A stretch of DNA of 64,000 nucleotides from an uncultured Bacteroidales bacterium (lineage in GTDB: Bacteria > Bacteroidota > Bacteroidia > Bacteroidales > Muribaculaceae): positions 20,266 through 84,265 of the forward strand of contig CAJLWO010000005.1 in NCBI GenBank assembly GCA_905210435.1, written 5' to 3'. How positions within the stretch are numbered: the stretch's first letter is position 1; each line of letters begins with the position of its first letter. The position numbers and the translations under genes were made by a program. Below, in pieces: positions 9,628 to 18,152 of this stretch. Below the pieces are notes generated by a model. That model was not told where the DNA came from and did no database searches. It saw only the letters and a program-made list of their open reading frames with translations.

Positions 9628-10701
9628 ATGAAATATACATCAATAATCATATCGGCACTGGTTTTGTCGGCAACGGTATTGTCATGCTCCGGAAAGCAGG
9701 ACAAGGACAATGCGGAGCCGACACCGGCCGAGAAGAATGTAAAGGAAACGGGCTTCGCATTGGGTGCCGACGTAAGCTGGGTAACAGAAATGGAAGCCAA
9801 CGGACAGAAGTTCTATACTCCGGGGACAGAACGCCGCGAGATGGAATGCATGCAGCTGCTGCGCGACTATTGCGGCGTCAACTCGATACGTCTGCGCGTA
9901 TGGGTCAATCCCAAAGACGGCTGGAACAATATAGCCGATGTGGTAAAAAAGGCGGTGCGCGCCGACAGCCTCGGGCTGCGCACGATGATTGACTTCCACT
10001 TCTCCGACACATGGGCCGACCCGGGGCACCAGGAGATGCCGGAAGCATGGAAAGAACTGTCGTTTGACGACCTGACCAAGGCGGTAGGAAACCATGTCAC
10101 CGAGACACTTACGGCGCTGAAGAAAGTAGGCGTCACTCCCGAATGGGTGCAGGTGGGCAACGAGACCACTCCGGGCATGATGCTTCCGGCAGGTTCCGTC
10201 GACAATCCCGAACAGCTCACACGACTGAACAACGCCGGCTACGATGCCGTTAAAGGAGTGTTTCCCGACGCCAAAGTTATCGTGCATCTTGACGGCGGCA
10301 ATGACCGTGAGCGTTACGACCGCATGTTTGACATACTTGAAGCCAACGGCGGGAAGTATGACATGATAGGCATGTCGCTCTATCCGTACTGGGCCGAGCA
10401 GGCCGGCGAGACCGGCGGCTGGGAAAAGGTCGTGAATGACTGCATAGCCAATGTGGAGCATTGCCGCGAGAAATACGGCAAACCTGTGATGATATGCGAA
10501 ATCGGCGCGCCCTACAACGAGCCGGAGCAGACAAAGGCACTTATCGAAAAGGCGCTTACAGCCAACGTCGAAGGCGTGTTCTACTGGGAACCGGAAGCCC
10601 CCGGCGGATATAACGGCGGATACCAGCTCGGATGCTTCGACAACGACTCCCCGACGATTGCCCTTGATGCATTTGTGGAATATAAGAATAAAAACAAATG
10701 A
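9628..10701 (+). CDS. GH53 endo-beta-1,4-galactanase, second tandem copy
   Basis: 357 residues with lipobox VLSATVLSC (Cys20 region) and one GH53 barrel: GADVSWVTEMEANG, NSIRLRVWVNPKDGWNN, TMIDFHFSDTWADPGHQ. The acid/base is Glu179 in WVQVGNETTPG and the nucleophile Glu291 in MICEIG. It is clearly homologous to the preceding gene along its full length but differs throughout. The duplication is therefore old, and the two may differ in location or in the galactan length they prefer (inference). Its stop codon overlaps the start of the GH2 gene by 4 bases (ATGA), so the two are probably translationally coupled. Confidence 0.92.
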   Translation: MKYTSIIISALVLSATVLSCSGKQDKDNAEPTPAEKNVKETGFALGADVSWVTEMEANGQKFYTPGTERREMECMQLLRDYCGVNSIRLRVWVNPKDGWNNIADVVKKAVRADSLGLRTMIDFHFSDTWADPGHQEMPEAWKELSFDDLTKAVGNHVTETLTALKKVGVTPEWVQVGNETTPGMMLPAGSVDNPEQLTRLNNAGYDAVKGVFPDAKVIVHLDGGNDRERYDRMFDILEANGGKYDMIGMSLYPYWAEQAGETGGWEKVVNDCIANVEHCREKYGKPVMICEIGAPYNEPEQTKALIEKALTANVEGVFYWEPEAPGGYNGGYQLGCFDNDSPTIALDAFVEYKNKNK

Positions 10702-13133
10702 AAGTAATAAAAACAATATCTGCGATGGCTCTTTCGGGAGCCATCGCTTTCACCGCCTACGGCGAGAGAAGAGTCACTACCCTCAACGACGGCTGGGAAT
10801 TCAAAAAAGGTGATGCAGCCGCCGAAAGCGCGTGGCAGAAAGTAAGGATACCGCACGACTGGGCCATATACGGACCGTTCGACCGCGACAACGATCTCCA
10901 GAAAGTGGCGGTCGAACAGAACGGCGAGACGGAGGAAACGGTAAAGACGGGACGAACAGGCGGCCTTCCTTTCATAGGGAAAGGAACGTACCGCACGACA
11001 TTTGAAGTGCCCGATACCGCGAGACGCAACGTAGCGCTTGTGTTTGACGGCGCTATGAGCAACGCGCATGTAAAGGTCAACGGCAAAGAGGTGGCTTACT
11101 GGCCATACGGATACAATTCGTTTTACGCCGATGTGACCGATGCGGTGAAGCCCGGCGACAACGATATGGTCGTGGAGCTGGAGAATTTCGAGCGCGCGTC
11201 GCGATGGTATCCCGGTGCGGGACTGTACCGCAATGTCCATCTGGTAAATACAGACAGGGTGCATATACCTACATGGGGCACATTTGTCACAACGCCCGAT
11301 GTGTCGGCCAAGGAAGCCTCGGTAAGCCTTGCCATAGAGATTGAGGGAGCACGGAAGGGGGAAAAGATTGACGTTACGACTGAAATCATCAATCCCGAGG
11401 GTAAGGTCGTGGCCCGCAACGATGCGCCGTATATAGCCCACGGGCAAAAGCATACGCAGAATTTCCTCGTAGTCAATCCTCAATTGTGGAGTCCCGAATC
11501 CCCTGCGCTTTATACCGCACGGACGACATTGAAAGTCGACGGTAAGGATGTCGACAGCTATGACACGCGGTTCGGTATAAGGAAACTTGAGTATATCCCC
11601 GAGAAAGGATTTTTCCTCAACGGCGAGCCTACGAAATTCAAGGGCGTGTGCAACCACCATGACCTCGGACCGCTCGGCGCGGCCGTGAACCGTTCGGCAC
11701 TCCGCCATCAGATAGCGCTGCTCAAGGATATGGGGGCCAACGCCATACGCACATCCCACAATATGCCGGCACCGGAGCTTGTGGAGCTGTGCGACGAAAT
11801 GGGCATGATGCTGATGATAGAACCGTTTGACGACTGGAGTTTCCGTCCGAAATCGCCCAACGGCTACGGACGTTTCTTCACCGAATGGGCCGAGCGCGAC
11901 ATCACGAATATGGTGAAGCATTACCGCAACAATCCGTCGGTGGTAATGTGGTCGATAGGCAACGAGGTGCCGAGCCAGTGGGGACCTGACGGCGTGCAGG
12001 AACTCGTCATGCTCCAGGATATGATAAAGGGTCTCGACACCACGCGTCCCGTGACCTGCGGCATGGACCAGATAGGCGCCGTGCTCGACAACGGGTTTGC
12101 AGCGTCGCTTGATATTCCGGGATTCAACTACAAGCCGCAATATTACGAGAAAGCGTACGGGATGCTGCCGCAGCGCATGATACTGGGGTCGGAAACGGCA
12201 TCGACGGTATCGTCGCGCGGCGTGTATCATTTTCCCGTATCATTCGAGAACGAGCACAATCAGGTAGTACATCCCGACAATCAGTCATCGAGCTATGACA
12301 ATGAGAGCTGCTTCTGGTCGAACACGCCCGACATCGATTTCTACATGGACGAACAGCCGTGGGTATTGGGTCAGTTCGTATGGACAGGCTTCGATTACTT
12401 GGGCGAACCGTCGCCTTACGATACCGATGCATGGCCGAGCCACAGTTCGGTGTTCGGTATAATCGATCTCGCATCGCTCCCCAAGGACCGTTATTATCTC
12501 TACCGCTCGCAGTGGAACAAAGATGACGCCACGCTCCACGTGCTTCCGCACTGGAACTGGAAAGGACGCGAGGGGGAAGTGACTCCGGTGTTCGTATATA
12601 CGTCGTATCCCAAGGCCGAGCTTTTCATCAACGGCAAGAGCCGGGGCGTGCGCGAGAAAAATGACTCCACGCTCCAGACGCGTTACCGCCTGATGTGGAA
12701 CGAGACGCGTTATGAGCCGGGCGAACTCAAAGTAGTGGCCTATGACAAAGATGGTAATCGTGCCGCCGAGAAGATTGTCAAGACTGCAGGCAAGCCGCAT
12801 CAACTTGTCGTTACTTCCAATACCGACAAGTTGGCAGCCAACGGCGATGACCTCGCCTACCTCACCGTGCAGGTGGCTGACAAAGATGGTAATATCGTAC
12901 CGACCGACAGCCGCCGCGTCAAGTTCAACGTGACGGGCGCGGGCAGTTTCGAGGCAACGGCCAACGGCGACCCGACATGCGTACTGCCGTTCCAGAATGC
13001 GGAAATGGATCTGTTCAGCGGTGCAGCCACGGCCATAGTGAGAAGCGGCGCGCAACCGGGCGAGATTAAATTCACCGTATCGGCCAAAGGCGTTAAACCC
13101 GCAACGTATACAATAAAGGTAGTCAACGAGTAA
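10698..13133 (+). CDS. GH2 beta-galactosidase, periplasmic
   Basis: 811 residues with a cleavable signal peptide (SAMALSGAIAFTAYG) and no lipobox, so a periplasmic location is likely. The order is that of GH2: jelly-roll sugar-binding domain (about 25-185, RIPHDWAIYGPFD), an Ig-like domain (about 190-300), a catalytic barrel (about 300-600) with NHHDLGPLGAAV, and C-terminal Ig-like domains. Glu423 in MWSIGNEVPS is the expected acid/base and Glu499 in MILGSETAST the nucleophile. The tail (about 690-811) resembles an invasin/DUF4982-type extension. It should release galactose from the oligosaccharides made by the GH53 pair. BT4667 holds the same role in the characterised galactan locus. Confidence 0.92.
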   Translation: MKVIKTISAMALSGAIAFTAYGERRVTTLNDGWEFKKGDAAAESAWQKVRIPHDWAIYGPFDRDNDLQKVAVEQNGETEETVKTGRTGGLPFIGKGTYRTTFEVPDTARRNVALVFDGAMSNAHVKVNGKEVAYWPYGYNSFYADVTDAVKPGDNDMVVELENFERASRWYPGAGLYRNVHLVNTDRVHIPTWGTFVTTPDVSAKEASVSLAIEIEGARKGEKIDVTTEIINPEGKVVARNDAPYIAHGQKHTQNFLVVNPQLWSPESPALYTARTTLKVDGKDVDSYDTRFGIRKLEYIPEKGFFLNGEPTKFKGVCNHHDLGPLGAAVNRSALRHQIALLKDMGANAIRTSHNMPAPELVELCDEMGMMLMIEPFDDWSFRPKSPNGYGRFFTEWAERDITNMVKHYRNNPSVVMWSIGNEVPSQWGPDGVQELVMLQDMIKGLDTTRPVTCGMDQIGAVLDNGFAASLDIPGFNYKPQYYEKAYGMLPQRMILGSETASTVSSRGVYHFPVSFENEHNQVVHPDNQSSSYDNESCFWSNTPDIDFYMDEQPWVLGQFVWTGFDYLGEPSPYDTDAWPSHSSVFGIIDLASLPKDRYYLYRSQWNKDDATLHVLPHWNWKGREGEVTPVFVYTSYPKAELFINGKSRGVREKNDSTLQTRYRLMWNETRYEPGELKVVAYDKDGNRAAEKIVKTAGKPHQLVVTSNTDKLAANGDDLAYLTVQVADKDGNIVPTDSRRVKFNVTGAGSFEATANGDPTCVLPFQNAEMDLFSGAATAIVRSGAQPGEIKFTVSAKGVKPATYTIKVVNE

Positions 13134-13150
13134 GTCTTCAATAGTATATA

Positions 13151-13203
13151 TAGTTATACGAAGGTATTGCAGTATTTCAAATTGCACTACCTTCGTATAA
13201 CTA
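13151..13203. terminator. 16-bp perfect inverted repeat after the GH2 gene
   Basis: TAGTTATACGAAGGTA at 13151-13166 is the exact reverse complement of 13188-13203, with a 21-base loop. It starts 18 bases past the GH2 stop. No T-run follows on either strand, so a plain intrinsic terminator is not certain; a processing hairpin or a protein-binding dyad is also possible. Confidence 0.5.
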
Positions 13204-13261
13204 TGTATAGGCTATAAATTCTAAAAAACTATTACAAATAAGCTATTAGCCTATTAATCAA

Positions 13262-13274
13262 AGGGCTATATTTT
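13262..13274. repeat. 13-bp direct repeat, left copy
   Basis: AGGGCTATATTTT, identical and in the same orientation to 15026-15038. The two copies bracket the AT-rich AlbA_2 gene and could mark an inserted segment of about 1.76 kb, although AT-rich matches can arise by chance. The copy lies 18 bases beyond the gene's 3' end. Confidence 0.4.
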
Positions 13275-13279
13275 TCAAA

Positions 13280-14920
13280 TTAACTATTCTTAATAAAGTC
13301 ATATAATGTACCTCTCCCTCTACCAGTCTTACTAAGTACCAATCCGACAAGTTTTTCAATTTTCGTACGCACCTGTTTAATTGTCAATTCATTTTCCCAC
13401 GTATGGACAAACGATGACATTGATTTTGGTCCATTTTCAAGTAAATAGTATAGACGCCTCATAGTATCAGCATCTACATGGCCTCTCAATACGAATGTAT
13501 TATACTCGAAATATCCGTTTCCCATAATATAACCTAACACCGGGTGTTTAAGAATAATTCCTTCTTTTAACAACCGTTTAAGAGAGCGTTCATATACTCG
13601 GCTTCCATCCTTATTAAGTATTGAGTATATGGTAAGCAAATCAAAAGTATTGAGGTGTTCCTCGGGTCTACGTTCTGCTTTGAGGGCATGAAGATACCTT
13701 CGCAGTTGAGGATTAATTATTTTGGATTCGATGCGCAATTTAACTTGAAAATCATCGGATTCACTATAATCCGGCAATGAACGACCTTCTGTAATACAAT
13801 TTGAGAACATTATATCCACACCTTGACCGGAGCGCTCTATCAAACCGGCTCTTTCGATTACCTCAGCCAATCTTCTGCTACGAGGAGAACTATTAACTGT
13901 CAATATATTACTTAGGTTTACTCCATAGGGAAACCCTCCGGAATTGGAAACTTCCAATGCTTCGGGAGACACTTTAACCAAAATATCTCCGCCCATTTGG
14001 AAACTACGGTGTTGTATGCTATTTAGAATGGCCTCACGAATCGTTTCTTCCGAATAAGATGGCACATCTATAATACGCGGAAAATCTTCAATGTGAAGGA
14101 GTGGATTTACAGCATCCTGATTTATGTAATTCCAGATTTTGTCTATTCCTGTAAATAATGGTTCACAAAATTCCTGACGCGCAGAATAACGGATCTGGTT
14201 TTCTGATATTCTGTATTCAACGACCAAATTATTCTGAGGTATATATTTCTTTATGGCTTCACTTTTACCCAAAAGTATCAAAGCTGCATAAGTAATACCA
14301 TCATCAGAGACAAGACCTAAATCGGAAAGCAATTGTTCCGTAGTATAATTAAGAATATTTTGATTCTGCCTTTTCTGATGAATTAATTTCCTCATATTAG
14401 CAATTGCTTCATCAGATAAATCTCCAATAGTCAACCCTTTGCATATTCGGGCAGAGAAATCAGGATCCTGTTCCTGAAGAATTGAAAAATATTCCTGATC
14501 GTCCATTTCCCGCAGACTTTCTCCTACCCGCATCAAAGGAACACCTTCAAATCGAAGTGCCTTACCTATTGGTCGTGAGGGAATATTAATTACAAGTACG
14601 CGATTATTACATTTATCGTAAAGTTCTTCGCAATGAACACGTATATAAAGGCGATTGTATATCTCATCCTCAAGATGTCCGACTTCATTCATTGCGAAAT
14701 CAGTTCCAACGACTTCATGGGGAAGTTTATCCGACATACCAAGAACCAACCGTCCGCCTCTTTCATTTGCAAGTGCGACGACATATCCCAAAACACATCT
14801 CCGTCTGTCCTTTGCTTCAACATGTTTCCCCCCTGCAAACGGATAATTATGTTTCGCTTCTTTAAATTCAATATGATCTTCACGTTCCCGTAAAGTCGAA
14901 AGATAAGATATTTCGGTCAT
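13280..14920 (-). CDS. AlbA_2-domain ATP-binding protein (Schlafen-like regulator type)
   Basis: 546 residues. Residues about 1-150 form an AlbA_2 (Schlafen/DUF4325-like) domain: HIEFKEAKHNYPF, VALANERGGRLVLGMSD, VLVINIPSRPIGKALRFEGVPLMRVGES. Residues about 280-400 look like the HATPase_c_4 module usual in these proteins (EETIREAILNSIQHRSF, VEVSNSGGFPYGV-like, RRLAEVIERAGLIERSGQG). A winged-helix-like C-terminal part follows. The family is annotated as transcriptional regulators or helicase-like proteins, and some members lie in defence islands; the biochemical role is not known. The gene is AT-rich with A/T-ending codons, unlike its GC-rich neighbours, which suggests recent acquisition. It is monocistronic and convergent with the GH2 gene. 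Confidence 0.82.
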   Translation of the reverse strand: MTEISYLSTLREREDHIEFKEAKHNYPFAGGKHVEAKDRRRCVLGYVVALANERGGRLVLGMSDKLPHEVVGTDFAMNEVGHLEDEIYNRLYIRVHCEELYDKCNNRVLVINIPSRPIGKALRFEGVPLMRVGESLREMDDQEYFSILQEQDPDFSARICKGLTIGDLSDEAIANMRKLIHQKRQNQNILNYTTEQLLSDLGLVSDDGITYAALILLGKSEAIKKYIPQNNLVVEYRISENQIRYSARQEFCEPLFTGIDKIWNYINQDAVNPLLHIEDFPRIIDVPSYSEETIREAILNSIQHRSFQMGGDILVKVSPEALEVSNSGGFPYGVNLSNILTVNSSPRSRRLAEVIERAGLIERSGQGVDIMFSNCITEGRSLPDYSESDDFQVKLRIESKIINPQLRRYLHALKAERRPEEHLNTFDLLTIYSILNKDGSRVYERSLKRLLKEGIILKHPVLGYIMGNGYFEYNTFVLRGHVDADTMRRLYYLLENGPKSMSSFVHTWENELTIKQVRTKIEKLVGLVLSKTGRGRGTLYDFIKNS

Positions 14921-14935
14921 AAATTCATATTTTTA

Positions 14936-14943
14936 CAAAAATA
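14936..14943 (-). promoter_or_regulatory. Candidate -7 box for the AlbA_2 gene
   Basis: On the minus strand this reads TATTTTTG, a match to TAnnTTTG, 15 bases ahead of the start codon. No clear -33 box is seen. In such AT-rich DNA the match carries limited weight. Confidence 0.3.
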
Positions 14944-15025
14944 GCACATTTATTCCAATTGGCCAATTATCATGTTCAAAATTCCAAAATATTGCAATAA
15001 AACCCACTATATTATTTATAATGAG

Positions 15026-15038
15026 AGGGCTATATTTT
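15026..15038. repeat. 13-bp direct repeat, right copy
   Basis: AGGGCTATATTTT, the second copy of the direct repeat at 13262-13274, located 105 bases upstream of the AlbA_2 start. See the finding on this islet. Confidence 0.4.
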
Positions 15039-15098
15039 AATACACCTTAATAAAAATTTAGTATATAAAACCATGTAAAATCGGTATTATATAACAAG

Positions 15099-15140
15099 CT
15101 CCCTTAAAATCGCTGAAAATCCTGCACAATTTTAAGGGAG
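15099..15140 (-). terminator. Hairpin at the end of the thiamin operon
   Basis: CTCCCTTAAAAT at 15099-15110 pairs perfectly with ATTTTAAGGGAG at 15129-15140. It begins 35 bases past the thiD stop on the minus strand. The U-tract is weak, so this is a probable rather than certain transcript end. Confidence 0.5.
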
Positions 15141-15174
15141 TTAATACTATTATCTATTTTTAATGATAGAGTTG

Positions 15175-15993
15175 TCAGGCGGGCCAGAGGGCGTGGAAGT
15201 GGTTTACGGGGCCGTGGCCTTTGCCTATTTGGTAGGAGGCGCCGGAGGTGATGGCGGCGGAGAGGTAGGATTTGGCTGTGCGGACGGCGTCGTCGAGGGT
15301 GGCGCCTTTGGCGAGGCATGCGGCTATTGCGGAGGAGAGGGTGCAGCCGGTGCCGTGGGTGTTGCGGGTGTCGACGCGTGGGGCGGAGAGGCGCATCACT
15401 TTGCCTGTCTCGGCGTTGTAGAAGATGTCGACAAGGGTATCGTTCTCGAGATGGCCCGCTTTGAGCATTACGGAGACATCGCCGGAGACTTTGGAGAGGG
15501 CTATGGCGGCGTCCTCAAACTGGTCCTGGCTGTCGATGGTCTGACCGAGCAGCAATGAGGCTTCGGGCAGATTGGGAGTTATGATACGGCTATACGGGAT
15601 GAGCACCGAGCGCAGGGTCTCGACGGCCTCGGGGAGGAGGAGCGGGTCGCCGGAGGTGGCTACCATCACGGGGTCGAGTACGATATTGCGTACGTCGGGG
15701 TATTGTGCGAGGGTGTCGCGGACGGTGTTGATCAGTTCGGAGTCGTGGAGCATACCGATTTTGACAGCGTCGACGCCGAGGTCGTCGATGACGGAGCGTA
15801 TCTGGCCGGCGACGAACTGTGCGGGCACGGGGTGTACGCCGTAGACGCCCTGAGTGTTTTCATCGACAAGGGCGACGATGGCGGATGCGCCGTAGACACC
15901 GAGAGCCGAGAATGTTTTGAGGTCGGCCTGCATGCCGGCTCCCCCGGAGGGGTCGCTGCCGGCTATGGTGAGTGCTATGGGGTATTTTTTCAT
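15175..15993 (-). CDS. thiD: Hydroxymethylpyrimidine/phosphomethylpyrimidine kinase ThiD
   Basis: 272 residues, normal length for the ribokinase-fold HMP-P kinase. It has the substrate-binding start TIAGSDPSGGAGMQADLKTF, DPVMVATSGD, TPNLPEASLLLG and the anion-hole motif TRNTHGTGCTLSSAIAACLA with the catalytic Asp region. It phosphorylates HMP and HMP-P to HMP-PP, the pyrimidine precursor of thiamin. It is the last gene of the riboswitch-controlled operon. An 82-base gap from tenA, filled partly by 9-bp repeats, separates it from the rest. With thiC absent nearby, ThiD probably acts here in HMP salvage. Confidence 0.94.
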   Translation of the reverse strand: MKKYPIALTIAGSDPSGGAGMQADLKTFSALGVYGASAIVALVDENTQGVYGVHPVPAQFVAGQIRSVIDDLGVDAVKIGMLHDSELINTVRDTLAQYPDVRNIVLDPVMVATSGDPLLLPEAVETLRSVLIPYSRIITPNLPEASLLLGQTIDSQDQFEDAAIALSKVSGDVSVMLKAGHLENDTLVDIFYNAETGKVMRLSAPRVDTRNTHGTGCTLSSAIAACLAKGATLDDAVRTAKSYLSAAITSGASYQIGKGHGPVNHFHALWPA

Positions 15994-16010
15994 TTTTTCA
16001 GGTGCTTTTG

Positions 16011-16055
16011 GTCGGACGAGTCGGACAGGTCTGACCGGTCGGACAAGTCGGACTT
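16011..16055. repeat. Five 9-bp tandem repeats GTCGGACNN
   Basis: Units in strict register: GTCGGACGA, GTCGGACAG, GTCTGACCG, GTCGGACAA, GTCGGACTT. They occupy the short gap between tenA and thiD, inside the operon. A longer array of the same unit is at 35819-35881. Confidence 0.85.
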
Positions 16056-16075
16056 TGAGTGAGACTTCGGGAGGA

Positions 16076-16735
16076 TTAAATCAATAATCGGGAGTCGGCG
16101 GCGCCTTTGTTGTAGGCGGATTGCCAGAAGAGGGCTTCGAGGCGGGTGGCTTCGATGAAGGTTGCGGTCATCTCGCTACGGACGCGGTCGCAGACGGTGG
16201 CGGCGAGTCGGTCGCAGACATCAATGGCTTTTTCGGTGCTGACATCGAATGCTGGGTCGGAGTATGTCTCTATCCACGCTCTGTACGGATTGCCTTCGAG
16301 ACGGGCTATCGACAGGATGTAGCGGCCTATTTCGAGATATACCCAGAAGCAGGGCAATATCGCGGCTGCCTCGACGGCAATGTCGTCGTGGCAACGAGCG
16401 CGCAGGAACGATGTATAAAACTCGCATGCCTGCGATTTGACGGCATTTTTGTCGGGGTTGAAGCGTGCGTGAAGCTCTTTTTCAACCGCTACCCCATCGA
16501 CGGCAAATCCGAGGAATGTCTCTACGTCGGCCATGTCGGGGAGACGCGACGCTATGTGAGCGAGGACGCGTGTGTAGACATCGAGATACAGGCGATCCTG
16601 GCTTATGTAGAAGCGGAATATGTCGTCGGGCAGCGTGCCGTCGGCAAGTCCGCGAATGAACGGCTGGCACTTGATTTGCTCAATGAGGGGCAGGGATGCC
16701 TGCCATGCTTTTTCACTCCATTTTTCCATAATCAC
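16076..16735 (-). CDS. tenA: Aminopyrimidine aminohydrolase / thiaminase II TenA
   Basis: 219 residues, an all-helical TenA protein. FIRGLADGTLPDDIFRFYISQD is the family block near the start. The catalytic Cys lies in AAILPCFWVYLEIG, and the conserved Glu is in ATRLEALFWQSAY near the C-terminus. TenA hydrolyses aminomethyl-aminopyrimidine from degraded thiamin to HMP, and can also cleave thiamin. It starts 5 bases after the methyltransferase stop and stands before thiD, which would phosphorylate its product. A second ATG two codons in (16729) is an alternative start. Confidence 0.92.
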   Translation of the reverse strand: MIMEKWSEKAWQASLPLIEQIKCQPFIRGLADGTLPDDIFRFYISQDRLYLDVYTRVLAHIASRLPDMADVETFLGFAVDGVAVEKELHARFNPDKNAVKSQACEFYTSFLRARCHDDIAVEAAAILPCFWVYLEIGRYILSIARLEGNPYRAWIETYSDPAFDVSTEKAIDVCDRLAATVCDRVRSEMTATFIEATRLEALFWQSAYNKGAADSRLLI

Positions 16736-16740
16736 AGCGG

Positions 16741-17442
16741 TTATTTTTGGGCGATTACAGCTACGTAGTCGCCGCGGTCACAGCCTTCTACTGGAGATTC
16801 GGTCTTTATGTCGGAGTAGAGGGGATGGGTGGTGAGGGTCTGGAGGTAACGTATATCCTTGAAGCCGGCATCCTTGAGGTATTCGACTTTTTCGGCGGTG
16901 GTGCGCCAGTTGGCCACGTTGACAAACTCTATGGGATAGGGATTGGGGGGATAGACGCCGGCAAGGAGCGGATGGTCCCATGTGCCAAGGGCTTTGGCGA
17001 GGTTGTACATTATGCCGTAGGTGCTCTCTTTGGGCACATCGACGAGGATGATGCGTCCGCCTGCGGGAAGAGCGTCATACACTTTTGCCACAATGCCGCG
17101 GAGGTCGGTGATGTAGCTCGGTGAGCCGTTGAATATTATCGTGCCGTATTTTCCAGCGGGATAGTCGAAATCCTCGCCGGTGGCAATAACTACGTCCATG
17201 CCGCGCTTGCGGGCTATTTCAGCCATGCCCGTGGAAGGCTCTACGCCGTCGGTGACATCAATGTCATACTCCCGGCGCATTATATCCTCAAACAGTCCGC
17301 TGCCGCATCCTACCGAAAGTATGGGGCGCGGTGCATCTTTAAGCGTCGCGGCAACGAGTGCCACTTCGGAAGCGAGCACGTTGGAATTTTCAATAAACCA
17401 TTGGTCATACGCTCCGGCGTATTCATCAAAACTTGTAGCCAT
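16741..17442 (-). CDS. Class I SAM-dependent methyltransferase in the thiamin operon
   Basis: 233 residues with a Rossmann-type methyltransferase core. Motif I is ILSVGCGSGLFEDI (about 41-54), an acidic residue ends the second strand (VTDGVEPS), and motif IV is KYGTIIFNGSPSYI. The post-motif strand is GGRIILVDVPKE. Residues about 150-233 form a variable substrate-binding part. It is embedded between thiF (16-base gap) and tenA (5-base gap), so it is co-transcribed under the TPP riboswitch. No methylation step is part of classical thiamin synthesis. It may act on a salvage intermediate or a degraded thiamin, but the substrate cannot be deduced from sequence. Confidence 0.85.
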   Translation of the reverse strand: MATSFDEYAGAYDQWFIENSNVLASEVALVAATLKDAPRPILSVGCGSGLFEDIMRREYDIDVTDGVEPSTGMAEIARKRGMDVVIATGEDFDYPAGKYGTIIFNGSPSYITDLRGIVAKVYDALPAGGRIILVDVPKESTYGIMYNLAKALGTWDHPLLAGVYPPNPYPIEFVNVANWRTTAEKVEYLKDAGFKDIRYLQTLTTHPLYSDIKTESPVEGCDRGDYVAVIAQK

Positions 17443-17458
17443 ATTTTATCTATTATTT

Positions 17459-18151
17459 TTAAAAATCAATTGTGGTGAACGACATTCTGTCGAGTTCGAG
17501 CATGAGAAGACATCCGTCGAGGCATTCGCCGCAACCGGTGAGCACCTTTATTGCCTCAAGCGCCTGGATGCTGCCTACAATGCCGGGGACGGGGCCGAGC
17601 GTACCTATCATACGTCCGGGACGGGGCGCAAAACTGTCGGCATCGGGATAGAGGTCGGTGTAGCGGCGGCGGTTGCGGTGGTTGAACACGGTGACGCAGC
17701 CGTAGAGGCCGTCGATGCTGCCGTGGACCCACGGCCGGCCATGCCGCGCACACTCGCTGTCGATGAGCATGCGTGTGGCGAAATTGTCGGTGCAGTCCAT
17801 TACGATGTCGTAGCCGACAATCAGTGACGGGGCATTGGCCGGAGTGAGTCCCGTGTCAATGACATCAAAGACTGTGGCGGATGACATGGCCCGGAGCCTT
17901 TCGCGGGCGCAAGCGGTCTTGGGGCGGCCGAGGTCGCGCTCGGTGTAGAGTATCTGGCGCTGGAGGTTGGTGAGACTGACAGTGTCGGGGTCGCACAGAC
18001 CTATACGTCCAACGCCTGAGGACACGAGGTAGGACGCGACGGGGGCACCGAGGCCTCCGAGACCGACGATGAGGGCGGAGGAGGCGAGTAATTTCTGCTG
18101 ACCGGCCTCTCCGAACTCCTCGATTATTGTCTGTCGCTGATAACGTTCCAT
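17459..18151 (-). CDS. thiF: ThiF/HesA-type sulfur-carrier adenylyltransferase
   Basis: 230 residues from the ATG one base after the thiH stop; the frame stays open upstream into thiH, but the protein family starts at MERYQRQTIIEEFG. It has an E1-like Rossmann fold with ATP loop GLGGLGAPVASYLVSSGVG, the DPDTVSLTNLQRQ block, DCTDNFATR, and the GIVGSIQALEAIKVLTG helix. It adenylates the C-terminal glycine of ThiS for sulfur transfer. The first zinc-binding Cys pair of E. coli ThiF/MoeB is missing (the region reads APRPGRMIGTLGP), and only a CGEC remains near the C-terminus, so zinc binding may be lost. Confidence 0.9.
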   Translation of the reverse strand: MERYQRQTIIEEFGEAGQQKLLASSALIVGLGGLGAPVASYLVSSGVGRIGLCDPDTVSLTNLQRQILYTERDLGRPKTACARERLRAMSSATVFDVIDTGLTPANAPSLIVGYDIVMDCTDNFATRMLIDSECARHGRPWVHGSIDGLYGCVTVFNHRNRRRYTDLYPDADSFAPRPGRMIGTLGPVPGIVGSIQALEAIKVLTGCGECLDGCLLMLELDRMSFTTIDF

Positions 18152-18152
18152 A

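Noticed and set aside
10581..12230. 549-codon open frame antisense to the GH2 gene
   Set aside because: Shadow of a GC-rich coding strand; no recognisable protein features.
16011..16055. CRISPR array considered for the short tandem repeats
   Set aside because: Units are 9 bp and contiguous with no spacers, and no cas genes are present. The same applies to the other arrays.
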